From Shewanella sp. 10N.286.48.A6 (GTDB lineage: Bacteria; Pseudomonadota; Gammaproteobacteria; Enterobacterales; Shewanellaceae), in NCBI RefSeq assembly GCF_002873135.1, contig NZ_MCVI01000045.1, forward strand, positions 32,351 through 96,350: a stretch of 64,000 bases of DNA. Reading direction: 5' to 3'. The notes under the pieces were generated by a model. The model ran no database searches. It was not told the origin of the DNA and saw only the letters and a list, made by a program, of their open reading frames with translations. Made by a program: the position numbers and the translations under genes. This document shows positions 45,679-54,963 of the stretch, piece after piece; position 1 is the first letter of the stretch, and every line of letters begins with the position of its first letter.

Positions 45679-46113
45679 ATGATTTCTAACCCTTCTTTAG
45701 TCACCCGCACCGCCGTGGGCAAGCTTATCGGTTTAGCCTTTGGGGTATTGTGCTTTTGGATAGTGCCATGGCTTGCCCCAGAAACCAGTTTATTGTTTTT
45801 GTGGGGATTACTGCTGTGGTATATCACTTTTGGCGCCATTATTGGGCTTGCTGGGGTATTTGATTATCATCCGGTGTTAAAAATAGCCATGCCTTGGTGG
45901 CTAACCGCAACCATAATGGGCGGCTGGATGAATCTGGTGTTTACCTTTGTGGCCTATGATCAAATTCAAGCCTTAATGGTGGCTATATTTGGTCTTGGCG
46001 GTGCATTACAATCACCGTTTTGGTTTGTTGCTGATGGATTAATCGCGGGTTGGATTATTGGCTATTTTGCTACCAAGTTTGGTGGTTATGGTCCAAGTAC
46101 GGCGGGAAGGTAA
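45679..46113 (+). CDS. Hypothetical inner membrane protein, four helices
   Basis: 144 residues with four hydrophobic segments (LIGLAFGVLCFWIVPWL; LFLWGLLLWYITFGAIIGLA; WWLTATIMGGWMNLVFTFV; PFWFVADGLIAGWIIGYFA). I start at ATG 45679, which has a near-perfect GGAGG five bases upstream; the earlier in-frame start lacks one. I do not recognise the family. It is a single gene with no matched operon partner. The C-terminus is short and polar (TKFGGYGPSTAGR). Confidence 0.65.
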   Translation: MISNPSLVTRTAVGKLIGLAFGVLCFWIVPWLAPETSLLFLWGLLLWYITFGAIIGLAGVFDYHPVLKIAMPWWLTATIMGGWMNLVFTFVAYDQIQALMVAIFGLGGALQSPFWFVADGLIAGWIIGYFATKFGGYGPSTAGR

Positions 46114-46211
46114 TGAAAGGCTTTTATCGAGCTTAATGGGTTGGTTTGGCTGCCTAACTGAAATTCTTAACTCATGAATTCAGTTTAAGCAGCTAACCTG
46201 TATCACTGCTA

Positions 46212-46754
46212 TTAAACAGATTGATCGTATGCTAAAAGCAACCATTGCTTTACTTCATCATTCACATCCGCAATATCTTTTAATTGTATGCGATGGCTAC
46301 ACATTGCACCAAAAGGCCCAGAATCTTCAAGGCAACCTTGAGGTTGTGTGTCTTTGATTTTTAACCCTAGGTCGATACGGGTTTTGGTCGCAGGTTTAAT
46401 CAGGGCAAATTGTTTTTTCCTAATGATACTCACTGTCGCTTTTTTAGGGGTTATTACTACGTCTTGGCCGAAGCCACTTACGATAGAAATCAGTAAATCG
46501 TAGATTGGCGTCAGTGCTTCTTTGCCTTGATATTGTTGGGTAACTAACTCATCAGTAGACTCATCTTTTTGTTTTGATAAGGTCACAATCGTATTGGCAA
46601 AGCCATGGGTTACTCCATGTTCGGTTTTTAAATATTTAACTGCCATTCCATGCTTTTCAATATTCTGCTGTGCAAGTATCTCAAGCCACTCTGGTAATGA
46701 CTTGCCGGTTTTTTCTGGCATGTTCTCAATCATGGTTTGCAGTGCTTTATCCAT
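46212..46754 (-). CDS. DUF4287/DUF5655 family protein
   Basis: 180 residues, cytoplasmic. The first 70 residues match DUF4287 (MIENMPEKTGKSLPEWLEIL, KHGMAVKYLKTEHGVTHGFANTIV). The second half matches the DUF5655 pattern: an ALTPIYDLLISIVSGFG segment, then VVITPKKATVSIIRKKQFALIKPATKTRIDLGL. Both domains are of unknown function and often occur together; the second is distantly reminiscent of nucleic-acid or transport proteins, but I cannot go further. GGAG stands five bases before the ATG. Single gene, convergent with the membrane gene at 46113. Confidence 0.8.
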   Translation of the reverse strand: MDKALQTMIENMPEKTGKSLPEWLEILAQQNIEKHGMAVKYLKTEHGVTHGFANTIVTLSKQKDESTDELVTQQYQGKEALTPIYDLLISIVSGFGQDVVITPKKATVSIIRKKQFALIKPATKTRIDLGLKIKDTQPQGCLEDSGPFGAMCSHRIQLKDIADVNDEVKQWLLLAYDQSV

Positions 46755-46870
46755 TTTCGCTCCATTTCACCCTTTGATTAACTACAGAAATCATTATTTA
46801 ATCGATGTTCGAATTATTTTATTTTTGTAATGATAAAGATAGTGCATTTGAAATCAAAAATGCACCAGTA

Positions 46871-47362
46871 TTACTCCCAAACACCGAGTAATTTTTTTAA
46901 TAACGCATCCAAGTGTTGCTGCTCATCAACGGTTAACGAAGCCATTTTGCGTTGCTCTTTTTGATGCAGTTCTAGTATCACTTGTTCAATTAGTACTTTT
47001 CCTTTATCTGACAGTTGCACTAACTTGCTACGTTTGTCTTCAGGGTTATCTAACCGGACAATTAAGCCTGCATTTGTTAGCCGAGTGAGCACTTTAGTTA
47101 ATCCGCCTGAGCTAAATAGCATCGCACAGTATAGTTGAGTAGGGGATAAGCAAAAGGGGGCAGGTTCTTTGCGTAATGTTTCTAACACGCCAAAGTCGGC
47201 AGCTTGCAATTGATGGTGTTTTACGACTGATTCCATATTGTGGTGTAAATAAGTATGGATTCGATGTAGCCGTAAGATGGATGGCGATATTGTGGCAAAT
47301 GACTCCGGCCAATTGTCGGCTGACTTTTGTAATATTTGGTTGATCGAATCTGGTTTGGGCAT
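46871..47362 (-). CDS. MarR family transcriptional regulator
   Basis: 163 residues with a winged-helix fold. FGVLETLRK...LSPTQLYCAMLFSSGGLTKVLTRLTNAGLIVRLDNPEDKRSKLVQLSDKGKVLI is the DNA-binding part; the wing has DxRSK. It is divergent from an MFS drug-type transporter, and two palindromes lie between them, so it most likely represses both. Ligand unknown. The N-terminal 30 residues are longer than usual. The start at ATG 47360-47362 is preceded by AGGAGA on the minus strand. Confidence 0.88.
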   Translation of the reverse strand: MPKPDSINQILQKSADNWPESFATISPSILRLHRIHTYLHHNMESVVKHHQLQAADFGVLETLRKEPAPFCLSPTQLYCAMLFSSGGLTKVLTRLTNAGLIVRLDNPEDKRSKLVQLSDKGKVLIEQVILELHQKEQRKMASLTVDEQQHLDALLKKLLGVWE

Positions 47363-47394
47363 TTAAGTCTCCTATTCGCTATCAATATACCTTG

Positions 47395-47434
47395 CTAGAA
47401 AGATACTTTCTAGTTATTATCTTTCTGGAAAGAT
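47395..47434. promoter_or_regulatory. Paired palindromes between marR and the MFS gene
   Basis: CTAGAAAG-ATA-CTTTCTAG (47395-47413) is a perfect 8-bp-armed palindrome. ATCTTTC-TG-GAAAGAT (47419-47434) is a second, 7-bp-armed one. They share the GAAAG/CTTTC core, and they lie in the 85-bp divergent region, so they are probably the operator of the MarR protein. Confidence 0.7.
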
Positions 47435-47447
47435 AGATAGAGGTCTT

Positions 47448-48677
47448 ATGAACAAGCATATTTCAACATCATTGTTATTTTTACTGGCGGCAGTGTCTGC
47501 TTTATCACCATTTGCCATTGACAGTTATTTGTCTGCGATACCTATTATTGCCGCTGAGCTTAATAGCGATATTGCTTTTGTGTCTGTTACCGTGAGCATT
47601 TACATCTTTGGTTTAGCAATCGGTCAGTTAATTGGTGGACCGCTGTCTGATCGTTTTGGTCGGTTACCTATTATCGGGCTTGGGCTGTTTCTATTTGGCT
47701 TAGGTAGCATGCTCATTGCCATGACCACATCAATAGAAACACTATGGTTGTACCGAATTATTCAAGCTATTGGCGGCGGGATTTCTATCGTCGGTATACC
47801 AGCGATTATCCGAGACCATACACAAGGTAAAGAATCTGCGCGGTTATTTTCATTGATTATGCTTATTTCGATGATTGCACCATCGATTGCGCCTTCATTT
47901 GGTACTTTGGTGCTAAAAACCTTAGGTTGGCATTGGATATTTATTTTAATGGCAGGCTTTGGTGTTTTGTTAGGGTTATTAGCTTTCAAAATGAACCTGA
48001 AAAATCACAATAACAAACCTAAAGAGGCTGCTAAAGAAAAGCACCTTGGCGGTTATGCTGCTGTATTAAAACAGCGCCAGTATATGGGCTTCTTGTTAGC
48101 GCAAGCATTTGGTTTTGCTATGTTGATGACATTCCTAGCTAATGCGCCGTTTGCTTATATCAAACACTTCGATGTGACTGAAGAAATGTTCTCTGCGTTG
48201 CTCATTTTGAATGTTGTAGGCGTAGTTACCGTTAATCGGCTCAATAATCGATTATTGAATAAATATGAACCTGCAGCACTACTAAAGGCTTTTACTTTCA
48301 TGCAATTGCTTGCTGTCGTGGTGTTATTGCTGGTCACACTTTTCATGCCACAAAGCTTACTTTTGACCGTTGCAGCCTTGGTGTTAGTCACAAGCCCTAT
48401 TGGTGGCATTATGCCTAATTCAAGTGCCAGTTTTATGAATGGCTTTGCTAAAAATGCGGGAACCGCTGCCGCTGCCTTAGGTACGGCGCAGTATGTGATT
48501 GGTGCGCTAGTTAGCGCTTGTGCTGCATTGTTTAGCCAAGATTCTTTATGGGCGATAGTGGGAATGATGTTGCTTGCGACTTGTATCTCTTTTGCTGGCG
48601 CTGCTTACAGTAAAAGCGCAACAAGCACTGCCAAGCCGCCTGCCATTGGACATGAACCTGAATTAGATGCGGTGTAA
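47448..48677 (+). CDS. Bcr/CflA family multidrug efflux MFS transporter
   Basis: 409 residues, 12 predicted membrane helices. The first half has the DHA1 signatures SPFAIDSYLSAIPIIAAEL near residue 20 and GPLSDRFGRLPIIGLGL between helices 2 and 3. It exports drugs or dipeptides by proton antiport in the family. Substrate unknown. GAGG stands 4 bases before the ATG. The divergent MarR regulator and the palindromes between them make a standard inducible-efflux unit. The C-terminus (TAKPPAIGHEPELDAV) is a soluble tail. Confidence 0.88.
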   Translation: MNKHISTSLLFLLAAVSALSPFAIDSYLSAIPIIAAELNSDIAFVSVTVSIYIFGLAIGQLIGGPLSDRFGRLPIIGLGLFLFGLGSMLIAMTTSIETLWLYRIIQAIGGGISIVGIPAIIRDHTQGKESARLFSLIMLISMIAPSIAPSFGTLVLKTLGWHWIFILMAGFGVLLGLLAFKMNLKNHNNKPKEAAKEKHLGGYAAVLKQRQYMGFLLAQAFGFAMLMTFLANAPFAYIKHFDVTEEMFSALLILNVVGVVTVNRLNNRLLNKYEPAALLKAFTFMQLLAVVVLLLVTLFMPQSLLLTVAALVLVTSPIGGIMPNSSASFMNGFAKNAGTAAAALGTAQYVIGALVSACAALFSQDSLWAIVGMMLLATCISFAGAAYSKSATSTAKPPAIGHEPELDAV

Positions 48678-48797
48678 TGAATGACTGCCATTGTGGCATT
48701 AAGGTTATCGGAATAAGTTTAGCTTTGTATTCGATTGATTGTTAAGATATTTAAGCTAATCAATTCGTAACTAATTTATTATCTTAAAGGGACTTTA

Positions 48798-49775
48798 ATG
48801 ATAAAAACCATAATTTATTATTATGCAAAATTTCAAGGATATTTTCTGCATGATAAAGTTGACTCCTCGCTAGGCTACCCCAGATTTAATGAGTTTGTTG
48901 GCTACTTAGAAAACAAACAATGGCGTTCTTTTGAGGAGCAATACCTTCATTTATCGAGTGATGAACGTCACCTTTTGATGATGGCCATTCCTGAAAAAGT
49001 CACTGATTTAGACCTCTACAGCGAGTGGCGTTTCAGTAGTACATCATATTTAGCCTTGCAGTTTAGTGGTGCGATAGAAATGGCCAAGGCTTGGAAAGTC
49101 AGAGGGCATACTTTTGCTGAGCACATTCCTGATGATAAGTTACAAGCCTTCCACGATGGAATGGTTTTAGCTGATGAGTATTTTAATATCGCGCTGGAAC
49201 AAGGCGCTGAAGATGCAGAGCTTTATTTCGGTATTATCAGTGCTTTTTCTGGAAGATCACCTAGCGCACGAATGGTTAAAGATGTGTTTAATCAGCTGCT
49301 AGCTATTGAAGGGAGGCATCTACCAGCAGCAATGTATACGTTACATGCATTGAGTGAACGTTGGTATGGCAGCGAAGACCAGATGTATCGGTTTGCTTAT
49401 GGATTGGCCGAAAAAGACCCTTACTATAATTCCCTGATACTTTGTGCTCATATAGACAAATGGTCTTATGACACCATTAGTGAAATCCCCATGGCTGCTT
49501 ACTTATTTCTGCAAGATGAGATTAAAGCTGAAATACCCGAAATAGAAAAAGACGACTTATGTGTGCAAGGAGAAGATTCCTACTTCAGTTTACAGGCGCG
49601 GAATATATATGCCTTTGTGGGCTATAAAAGTAAAATTCGGTTGTTAGCCACCAAGCATCTATTAAAAATCAGACATCAATTTACAGAATACCCTTGGTCT
49701 GAAGAAGGTAATCCAAAAGATATACTTAACAAGGCAAGAAGGGCTTCAAAAATGGGGCCTTTAAAGAAAAAATAA
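48798..49775 (+). CDS. Hypothetical protein, helical
   Basis: 325 residues, cytoplasmic (no signal or membrane segment). Mostly alpha-helical with several aromatic repeats: QWRSFEEQYLHLSSDERHLLMMAIPE, FNIALEQGAEDAELYFGIISAFSG, RHLPAAMYTLHALSERWYGSEDQMYRFAYGLAEKDPYY. The pattern of paired helices resembles TPR-like solenoids, but no motif is firm. The last 25 residues are very basic (KARRASKMGPLKKK). I do not recognise the family. AAGGGA stands about seven bases before the ATG. The gene stands alone, 120 bp after the MFS gene. Confidence 0.6.
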   Translation: MIKTIIYYYAKFQGYFLHDKVDSSLGYPRFNEFVGYLENKQWRSFEEQYLHLSSDERHLLMMAIPEKVTDLDLYSEWRFSSTSYLALQFSGAIEMAKAWKVRGHTFAEHIPDDKLQAFHDGMVLADEYFNIALEQGAEDAELYFGIISAFSGRSPSARMVKDVFNQLLAIEGRHLPAAMYTLHALSERWYGSEDQMYRFAYGLAEKDPYYNSLILCAHIDKWSYDTISEIPMAAYLFLQDEIKAEIPEIEKDDLCVQGEDSYFSLQARNIYAFVGYKSKIRLLATKHLLKIRHQFTEYPWSEEGNPKDILNKARRASKMGPLKKK

Positions 49776-50211
49776 CACCGTGGATGTTATTTATGATTTA
49801 GCCTGAAATCGGGATAGCAAACGACTCTTTGCTATCCTCACTTGAATCTTTTATGGGGTAATCCGAACGTAGAGAACAATCCAGAAAGCTTAAGTGGACG
49901 ATAAATAGATTCTAGATTGTTATCGTCATTAATCAGTTCTTGCCCCTTTTATCAGGCTAGGTAGTATTTTTACAATGTTATTTTTGCTGTATATATTTTA
50001 CCGATAAGATTGCGACTTTTTCTATAACCTTTAGTCTGCACCTTATAACTTGTTGATATGTAAGATATCCTTGGCTTACATTTTCCAGTGTCGTGGCATA
50101 GTGACTTTAGCCAGTAAATTAGAGGATGCCATGTTCATTCATAGCATCTTTATTTGTACTAGTTCAGACTTAATCTTAAATTAGCTAAACAGTTTAATGC
50201 CCATGTCCATG
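49776..50211. other. Gene-free stretch
   Basis: 436 bp between two genes that converge here. No clear terminator with a T-run, no repeat and no small frame with a ribosome-binding site was seen. A CGATAA/TTATCG pair near 49900-49925 may form a weak hairpin. Confidence 0.6.
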
Positions 50212-50988
50212 TTAATGAGAATGTGAATGCCCATCACTGATTGCTTTTCCTTCTGTGTCATAAAACCCAGATGCGCCGTGTTCAACAAATCCTAATGTCA
50301 CCATTTTAGTTAAAAACTCATCGCTATGATCGTCGCCAATATCGGCGTAATCGGTCATTTTGTAATGATTAAGTTGTTTGAAAAAAGCAGTGATTTTATT
50401 TGCATCATGGCTGAGTTCAGTCAGTTGCCATTGCTCATGTGTTTGATGTTTTCCTTGGTTTTTTGTCCAGCTAAAACGATTAATAAGTTGAAGTTCTGGT
50501 AACCAAACTAACTCAATTTTACTGTTGGCAGAGGTCTGAGTTAATACTTGCTGACGCTCACAGCCTTTGCCTGTTTCGGCGCTAAGGGTTAACTGTGAAA
50601 TAAGCTTGTCAGAGATAAATTGATAACGATATGACCAGTCGTGTTCAGATTTCCCGTGTACGACTTCTCCGGGTTGGTATTCTATACCGCGTTGATAATG
50701 ATCAAAAAAGCGGGTGGGTTTGATTTGCTTATTATTGAGCAAAAACCACGATTCGGTAATGTCTGTTTGCGGATATTGATGTGCGACAGTGTTTCCCTGA
50801 CGCCATAGGTTTAGCTTGCTTGTGTGGCTCGAATTTTTACTCGATACGTTTGGCGAATTATCAGAGGAGGTGAGTTGATAACTTGCCTGCAAGTTTGATG
50901 GTGATAACTCACATTGAGCCTGAGCAGCGCTCGATAACGTGATGAGTAAGCTTGATAGCATGAATGATAAAGGCAGTGATAACTTCAC
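50212..50988 (-). CDS. Exported protein following the alkaline phosphatases
   Basis: 258 residues with a signal peptide (MKLSLPLSFMLSSLLITLSSAAQA, cleavage likely after AQA). Start is GTG 50988, preceded by AGGAG with 5-base spacing; the frame upstream to TTG 51021 lacks this. The body is rich in Ser/Thr/Asn/Gln and beta-like. It ends with a short His tail (GHSHSH) that could bind zinc or another metal. I do not recognise the family. It lies 190 bp after the second phosphatase on the same strand, beyond a terminator-like hairpin, so co-regulation is possible but not shown. A metal-delivery or assembly role for phosphatase would be pure inference. Confidence 0.65.
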   Translation of the reverse strand: MKLSLPLSFMLSSLLITLSSAAQAQCELSPSNLQASYQLTSSDNSPNVSSKNSSHTSKLNLWRQGNTVAHQYPQTDITESWFLLNNKQIKPTRFFDHYQRGIEYQPGEVVHGKSEHDWSYRYQFISDKLISQLTLSAETGKGCERQQVLTQTSANSKIELVWLPELQLINRFSWTKNQGKHQTHEQWQLTELSHDANKITAFFKQLNHYKMTDYADIGDDHSDEFLTKMVTLGFVEHGASGFYDTEGKAISDGHSHSH

Positions 50989-51057
50989 AAAAACTCCTAT
51001 GACATTGGTTATTTTGCTCAATGTCGGTGTAAATAGGTTAAGACTAAATAATTAATT

Positions 51058-51096
51058 AAACCCTATGGCTGCAACTGGGTTACAGCCAAAGGGTTT
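51058..51096 (-). terminator. Hairpin after the second alkaline phosphatase
   Basis: AAACCCTATGGCTG and CAGCCAAAGGGTTT pair with one interruption around an 11-base loop. On the minus strand it lies about 80 bp past the stop at 51179, followed by a T/A-rich tract. Confidence 0.65.
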
Positions 51097-51178
51097 ATTA
51101 CAACTGCTCGTATTACTGTTCAAAGAACTGATCTTATTAAAGCTAGTATTACAGCTCTTAGTACAATTACAGTAATGA

Positions 51179-53089
51179 CTAGTTGGTTTGCGCAGCGTTA
51201 GCTTTGTTAGTTAAATCAGCAGCAAAGTCCATGATGTGATAAATCACACTCTGTTCATTGGTGCCGTTAACTAACATTGCCCCTGGGCCGTAGGCATAAA
51301 CACCGACATCTTCACCCGCATGGGTTTCAGAGCTAGTCGGCACTAAAGACTCCTGGTGAAAACCTGTTGAAGCAGTGTCGATATCGGTTAGGTCAAAACG
51401 ACCTGCAGTAATATCTTCACCGTATCCAGCATCGGCATCGGTTTCAGTGCCGAGGTTTTTATAGCCGCGACCATTGGTGTAACCCAATGTGGTATATGGC
51501 ATGCCATCTGCCGCAGTTGATGGTTCAGTACTACCAATGCCAACTACTTTACCTAAGATTGGATTACCGCGTTTAGGGTAACCAGCAATGGTAAATACGT
51601 GGCCATGATCGGCGGTGACAATGATTAACGTATCTGACATATCGGTCATTTCAACGGCTTTGGCAATCGCATCAGAAAATGCAATTGTGTCCGTTAGGGC
51701 ATTGTATGCACTGCCTGCGTGATGGCCGTGGTCGATACGACCTGACTCAACGGTTAAGAAGAAACCTTCATCATTGTTATCAAGGATATCAATGGCTTTA
51801 GCGGTCATTTCTGCAACTGATGGCTCGCCCGCAACATCATTAGCGCGGTCAGCTTCATACTGCATATGAGACTCGTTAAATAAGCCCATTACGCGAGTCG
51901 TGCTAGCTGCATCAATGGCATTAAAACCTGCTTGATCCATCACATAAACACCGTCTGCATAAGTGGCTTGCCATTCTGCAGTTAAGTCACGACCATCGGT
52001 GCGGTCACCTTCAATTGAACTGACGGCATCTGCTGAGTTATAAGCAGCATCTTTAGGTAAAAAGTGACGACGACCGCCGCCCATTACCACGTCGATACCA
52101 TCAACATCAATACCGCTAATACGCGCTTCTAGGTTGGCTTCGAAGTTGACTAATTGGTCAGCAATATCTTTACAACCACCGGATACCGCATCTTCTGGCA
52201 TGTCGGAAATATCTTCCCAGTTGCGATCAGCTGACTTTGCGTAGGTCGCCGCTGGCGTTGCATGAGTAATACGCGCCGTTGAGATAACCCCTGTAGATTT
52301 ACCCGCGATCTCAGCCAGTTCTAATGCGGTAATTAACTCTGTGCCCGCAACAGTGCTACAGTCGCCGCGCTCAACATGTTCATCAACACCTAAGACACCA
52401 GCGTCAGATTTAACGCCGCTCATCATTGCAGTCATAGTGCCTGCTGAGTCAGGGGTTTGTGCATCAACGTTGTAGGTTTTAGCTAAGCCTGCAAATGGGA
52501 AGGTATCGAATGAAAGGTTATGCTCTTCACCGTTTTTACCTTGCATTTGGCCTTCTAAAATACGCGCTGCTGTCACCGTTGAAATGCCCATGCCGTCACC
52601 GACAAATAAAATCACGTTTTTAGCACTGCCACGTAATTCGTTTAAGGCGCTAGCATTAGTTGCCGCAACAGATGGTACTGATGTTTTAGCGCTGCTCGTT
52701 GTAGCCATACTTGGCGTTGTGGCAGCAAGCCAATTTTGGCGTGCTGCGGTGATTTCTTGCTGACCTGCTACAAACCAATCGTTGTTAACGCTGGTTAATA
52801 TGTCGCTGGTGCTAACGGTTGAATTACCAGGAGCACAGACGTATTCAGTGGCTGTGACTTCAGTGCTTTGCAATTCACCATCGCTGTCGGTATCAATACC
52901 TGAGTCAATTTGCACGCCGCTGTTAGGACAGTTTGCATCGCCAATGGCTAAAGCTGTTTGCACGATAAGGCTCGTTGAACCATTTGAACCGTTCGAACCA
53001 TCGGCACCGTTTGAACCATCATCACCGTCTGAACAAGCAGATAGACCCATTACAGCAAGGGCGACTAGGGATAGATTTAAGTTTTTCAT
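51179..53089 (-). CDS. Alkaline phosphatase, lipoprotein form with collagen-like stalk and DUF7151-like domain
   Basis: 636 residues. A lipobox (GLSAC, Cys19) ends the signal, followed by a Gly/Ser/Asn collagen-like run (SDGDDGSNGADGSNGSNGS). Residues 40-90 resemble the DUF7151 fold (CPNSGVQIDSGIDTDSDGELQSTEVTATEYVC). The alkaline phosphatase domain starts near residue 155 with NVILFVGDGMG (metal Asp), TPDSAGTMTAMMSG (nucleophile Ser), ESGRIDHGHHAG and TADHGHVF. Very similar to the gene upstream (most of about 470 residues). ATG 53089 has AGGA six bases upstream, against 0 bases for ATG 53095. Stop to start between the two genes is 12 bp, so they form an operon. Confidence 0.9.
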   Translation of the reverse strand: MKNLNLSLVALAVMGLSACSDGDDGSNGADGSNGSNGSTSLIVQTALAIGDANCPNSGVQIDSGIDTDSDGELQSTEVTATEYVCAPGNSTVSTSDILTSVNNDWFVAGQQEITAARQNWLAATTPSMATTSSAKTSVPSVAATNASALNELRGSAKNVILFVGDGMGISTVTAARILEGQMQGKNGEEHNLSFDTFPFAGLAKTYNVDAQTPDSAGTMTAMMSGVKSDAGVLGVDEHVERGDCSTVAGTELITALELAEIAGKSTGVISTARITHATPAATYAKSADRNWEDISDMPEDAVSGGCKDIADQLVNFEANLEARISGIDVDGIDVVMGGGRRHFLPKDAAYNSADAVSSIEGDRTDGRDLTAEWQATYADGVYVMDQAGFNAIDAASTTRVMGLFNESHMQYEADRANDVAGEPSVAEMTAKAIDILDNNDEGFFLTVESGRIDHGHHAGSAYNALTDTIAFSDAIAKAVEMTDMSDTLIIVTADHGHVFTIAGYPKRGNPILGKVVGIGSTEPSTAADGMPYTTLGYTNGRGYKNLGTETDADAGYGEDITAGRFDLTDIDTASTGFHQESLVPTSSETHAGEDVGVYAYGPGAMLVNGTNEQSVIYHIMDFAADLTNKANAAQTN

Positions 53090-53101
53090 GTTCATTCCTG
53101 C

Positions 53102-54685
53102 TTATTGCTGAATTAAGTCGAGAGATTGCTCAATAAGGTGAAATACCACGCTTTGCTCAACAACGCCTTGTACCAGTTGTGCGCCTGGACCTTGTGCATG
53201 CAAAGTGATGTCTTCACCTGAGTGGGTTTCTGAGCTCATTGGAATTAAGGCTTCCTGGTGGAAACCAGAAGTCGTTGTATCAATATTGGTTAAGTCTTGA
53301 CGACCCGCGTTAACGTCTTCGCCGTAACCTGCGTCAGCATCGGTTTCATCACCTAAATCGTGGAAGCCATTACCGTTGGTGTAACCTAAAGTGGTGTAAG
53401 GTAGGCCATCAGATGCTGTTGAAGGTTCAGTGCTACCGATACCAACAACTTTACCTAAGATAGGGTTGCCGCGTTTTGGGTAACCGGCAATGGTGAACAC
53501 GTGACCGTGGTCAGCGGTAACCAGAATCAGTGTTTCGCTTGGGTCAGTTTTTGCGACCGCTTCTTTAACGGCATCAGACAATGCAATGGCATCGGTTAAC
53601 GCGTTATAAGCGCTACCTGCGTGATGACCGTGGTCAATACGGCCTGATTCCACCATTAAGAAGAAACCGTTATCGTTATTATCTAGAATATCGATAGCTT
53701 TACTGGTCATTTGTGCAATTGATGGCTCACCTGCAACATCATTGTCACGGTCAGCTTCATACTGCATATGAGATTCGTTAAATAACCCCATCAGCTGCTT
53801 GGTGTTTTCGGTATCAATGGCATCAAATCCTGCTTGATCCATTACATAAACACCTTCGCTGTATTTTGCTTGCCACTCAGCGGTTAAATCTCGTGAATCT
53901 GTGCGATCGCCTTCAATCTCACTCACGGCATCGGCGCTGTTAAAGCTGGCATCTTTTGGTAAAAAATGACGACGACCGCCGCCCATAACCACGTCGATAC
54001 CATCAATATCAACACCTTTAAAACGGGCTTCGACATTGGCTTCAAAATTCACTAGTTGATCGGCAATATCTTTACAGCCGCCAGTTACCGCATCTTCTGG
54101 CATGTCTGAGATATCTTCCCAGTTGCGGTCGGCAGATTTTGCATAGGTTGCAGCGGGTGTCGCGTGGGTAATGCGCGCAGTTGAGACAATACCCGTTGCT
54201 AAACCTTTAATTTCAGCAAGCTCAAGCGCTGTGACTACTTCGTTACCAGCAACGGTTGAGCAGTCGCCGCGCACGATGTCTTCATCAACACCTAATACAC
54301 CAGCATCACTTTTAAGACCCGACATCATTGCTGTCATGGTGCCTGCAGAATCTGGGGTTTGCGCATCAACGTTGTAGGTTTTGACTAAAGCAGTGTGGGG
54401 GAATGTTTCAAAGCTTAAGTAGCCTTCTTCACCAGGGTTTCCTGCCAATTGCCCTTGAAGAATGCGTGATGCCGTTAGGGTAGAAACGCCCATGCCATCA
54501 CCGACAAAAATGATCACGTTTTTAGCTTTGAATTGATTATTGGTATTCAGTTTTGCATCGATTGCGCTTTGTGCATCAGTAAACCAAGCATTTTCAGTTT
54601 GGTATGTCGGTAGCACTTCAGCATTTAGGGCACTTGAAATGACTAAAGCAAGCACACCATATGATGCTTTCCAGGTCTTATTCAT
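53102..54685 (-). CDS. Alkaline phosphatase, secreted form
   Basis: 527 residues with a Sec signal peptide (MNKTWKASYGVLALVISSALNA). The PhoA-type motifs are VGDGMG (Asp63 for metal), TPDSAGTMTAMMSG (nucleophile Ser113), CSTVAGNEV, MGGGRRHFLPKD, ESGRIDHGHHAG (metal Asp/His) and TADHGHVF. The enzyme hydrolyses phosphate esters in the periplasm or outside. The start ATG 54683-54685 gives the signal peptide at residue 1; a longer frame to 54763 adds 26 residues without such features. A direct duplicate follows downstream, so this is probably the ancestral form of the pair. It faces a DEAD-box gene across 278 bp with a Pho-box-like sequence. Confidence 0.9.
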   Translation of the reverse strand: MNKTWKASYGVLALVISSALNAEVLPTYQTENAWFTDAQSAIDAKLNTNNQFKAKNVIIFVGDGMGVSTLTASRILQGQLAGNPGEEGYLSFETFPHTALVKTYNVDAQTPDSAGTMTAMMSGLKSDAGVLGVDEDIVRGDCSTVAGNEVVTALELAEIKGLATGIVSTARITHATPAATYAKSADRNWEDISDMPEDAVTGGCKDIADQLVNFEANVEARFKGVDIDGIDVVMGGGRRHFLPKDASFNSADAVSEIEGDRTDSRDLTAEWQAKYSEGVYVMDQAGFDAIDTENTKQLMGLFNESHMQYEADRDNDVAGEPSIAQMTSKAIDILDNNDNGFFLMVESGRIDHGHHAGSAYNALTDAIALSDAVKEAVAKTDPSETLILVTADHGHVFTIAGYPKRGNPILGKVVGIGSTEPSTASDGLPYTTLGYTNGNGFHDLGDETDADAGYGEDVNAGRQDLTNIDTTTSGFHQEALIPMSSETHSGEDITLHAQGPGAQLVQGVVEQSVVFHLIEQSLDLIQQ

Positions 54686-54866
54686 TATGTTGTCTATCCT
54701 ATTGACGAGTTGGGTGGGGTAGGCTGCAATTCGTGGCTCAACCCTTGGAAACTTGAAAAGCATAGAGCGGTTATATGAACAAGGTCTTACGCAAAGTTGA
54801 TGCTTTTGTGATCGAAATGTTTCGCTTTTGTGTCTTGGCAGTTGTATGCACTAATTAATAGCCTAC

Positions 54867-54897
54867 AAATGACATCATCAAGCTGATGGTAATGACA
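54867..54897 (-). promoter_or_regulatory. Possible Pho-box half-sites upstream of the phosphatases
   Basis: On the minus strand, TTGTCATTACC and GATGTCATTTG carry the TGTCAT core, 23 bases apart, with a weak middle unit, and TATTAAT follows at a -10 spacing. PhoB repeats are 11 bases apart, so the phase is one base off. Weak evidence. Confidence 0.3.
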
Positions 54898-54963
54898 AAA
54901 CTCTTCCTATTGAGAAAATAACCAGCATGGTAAACTTTGGGGTATCTGTTTTTAGGAGTGTTT

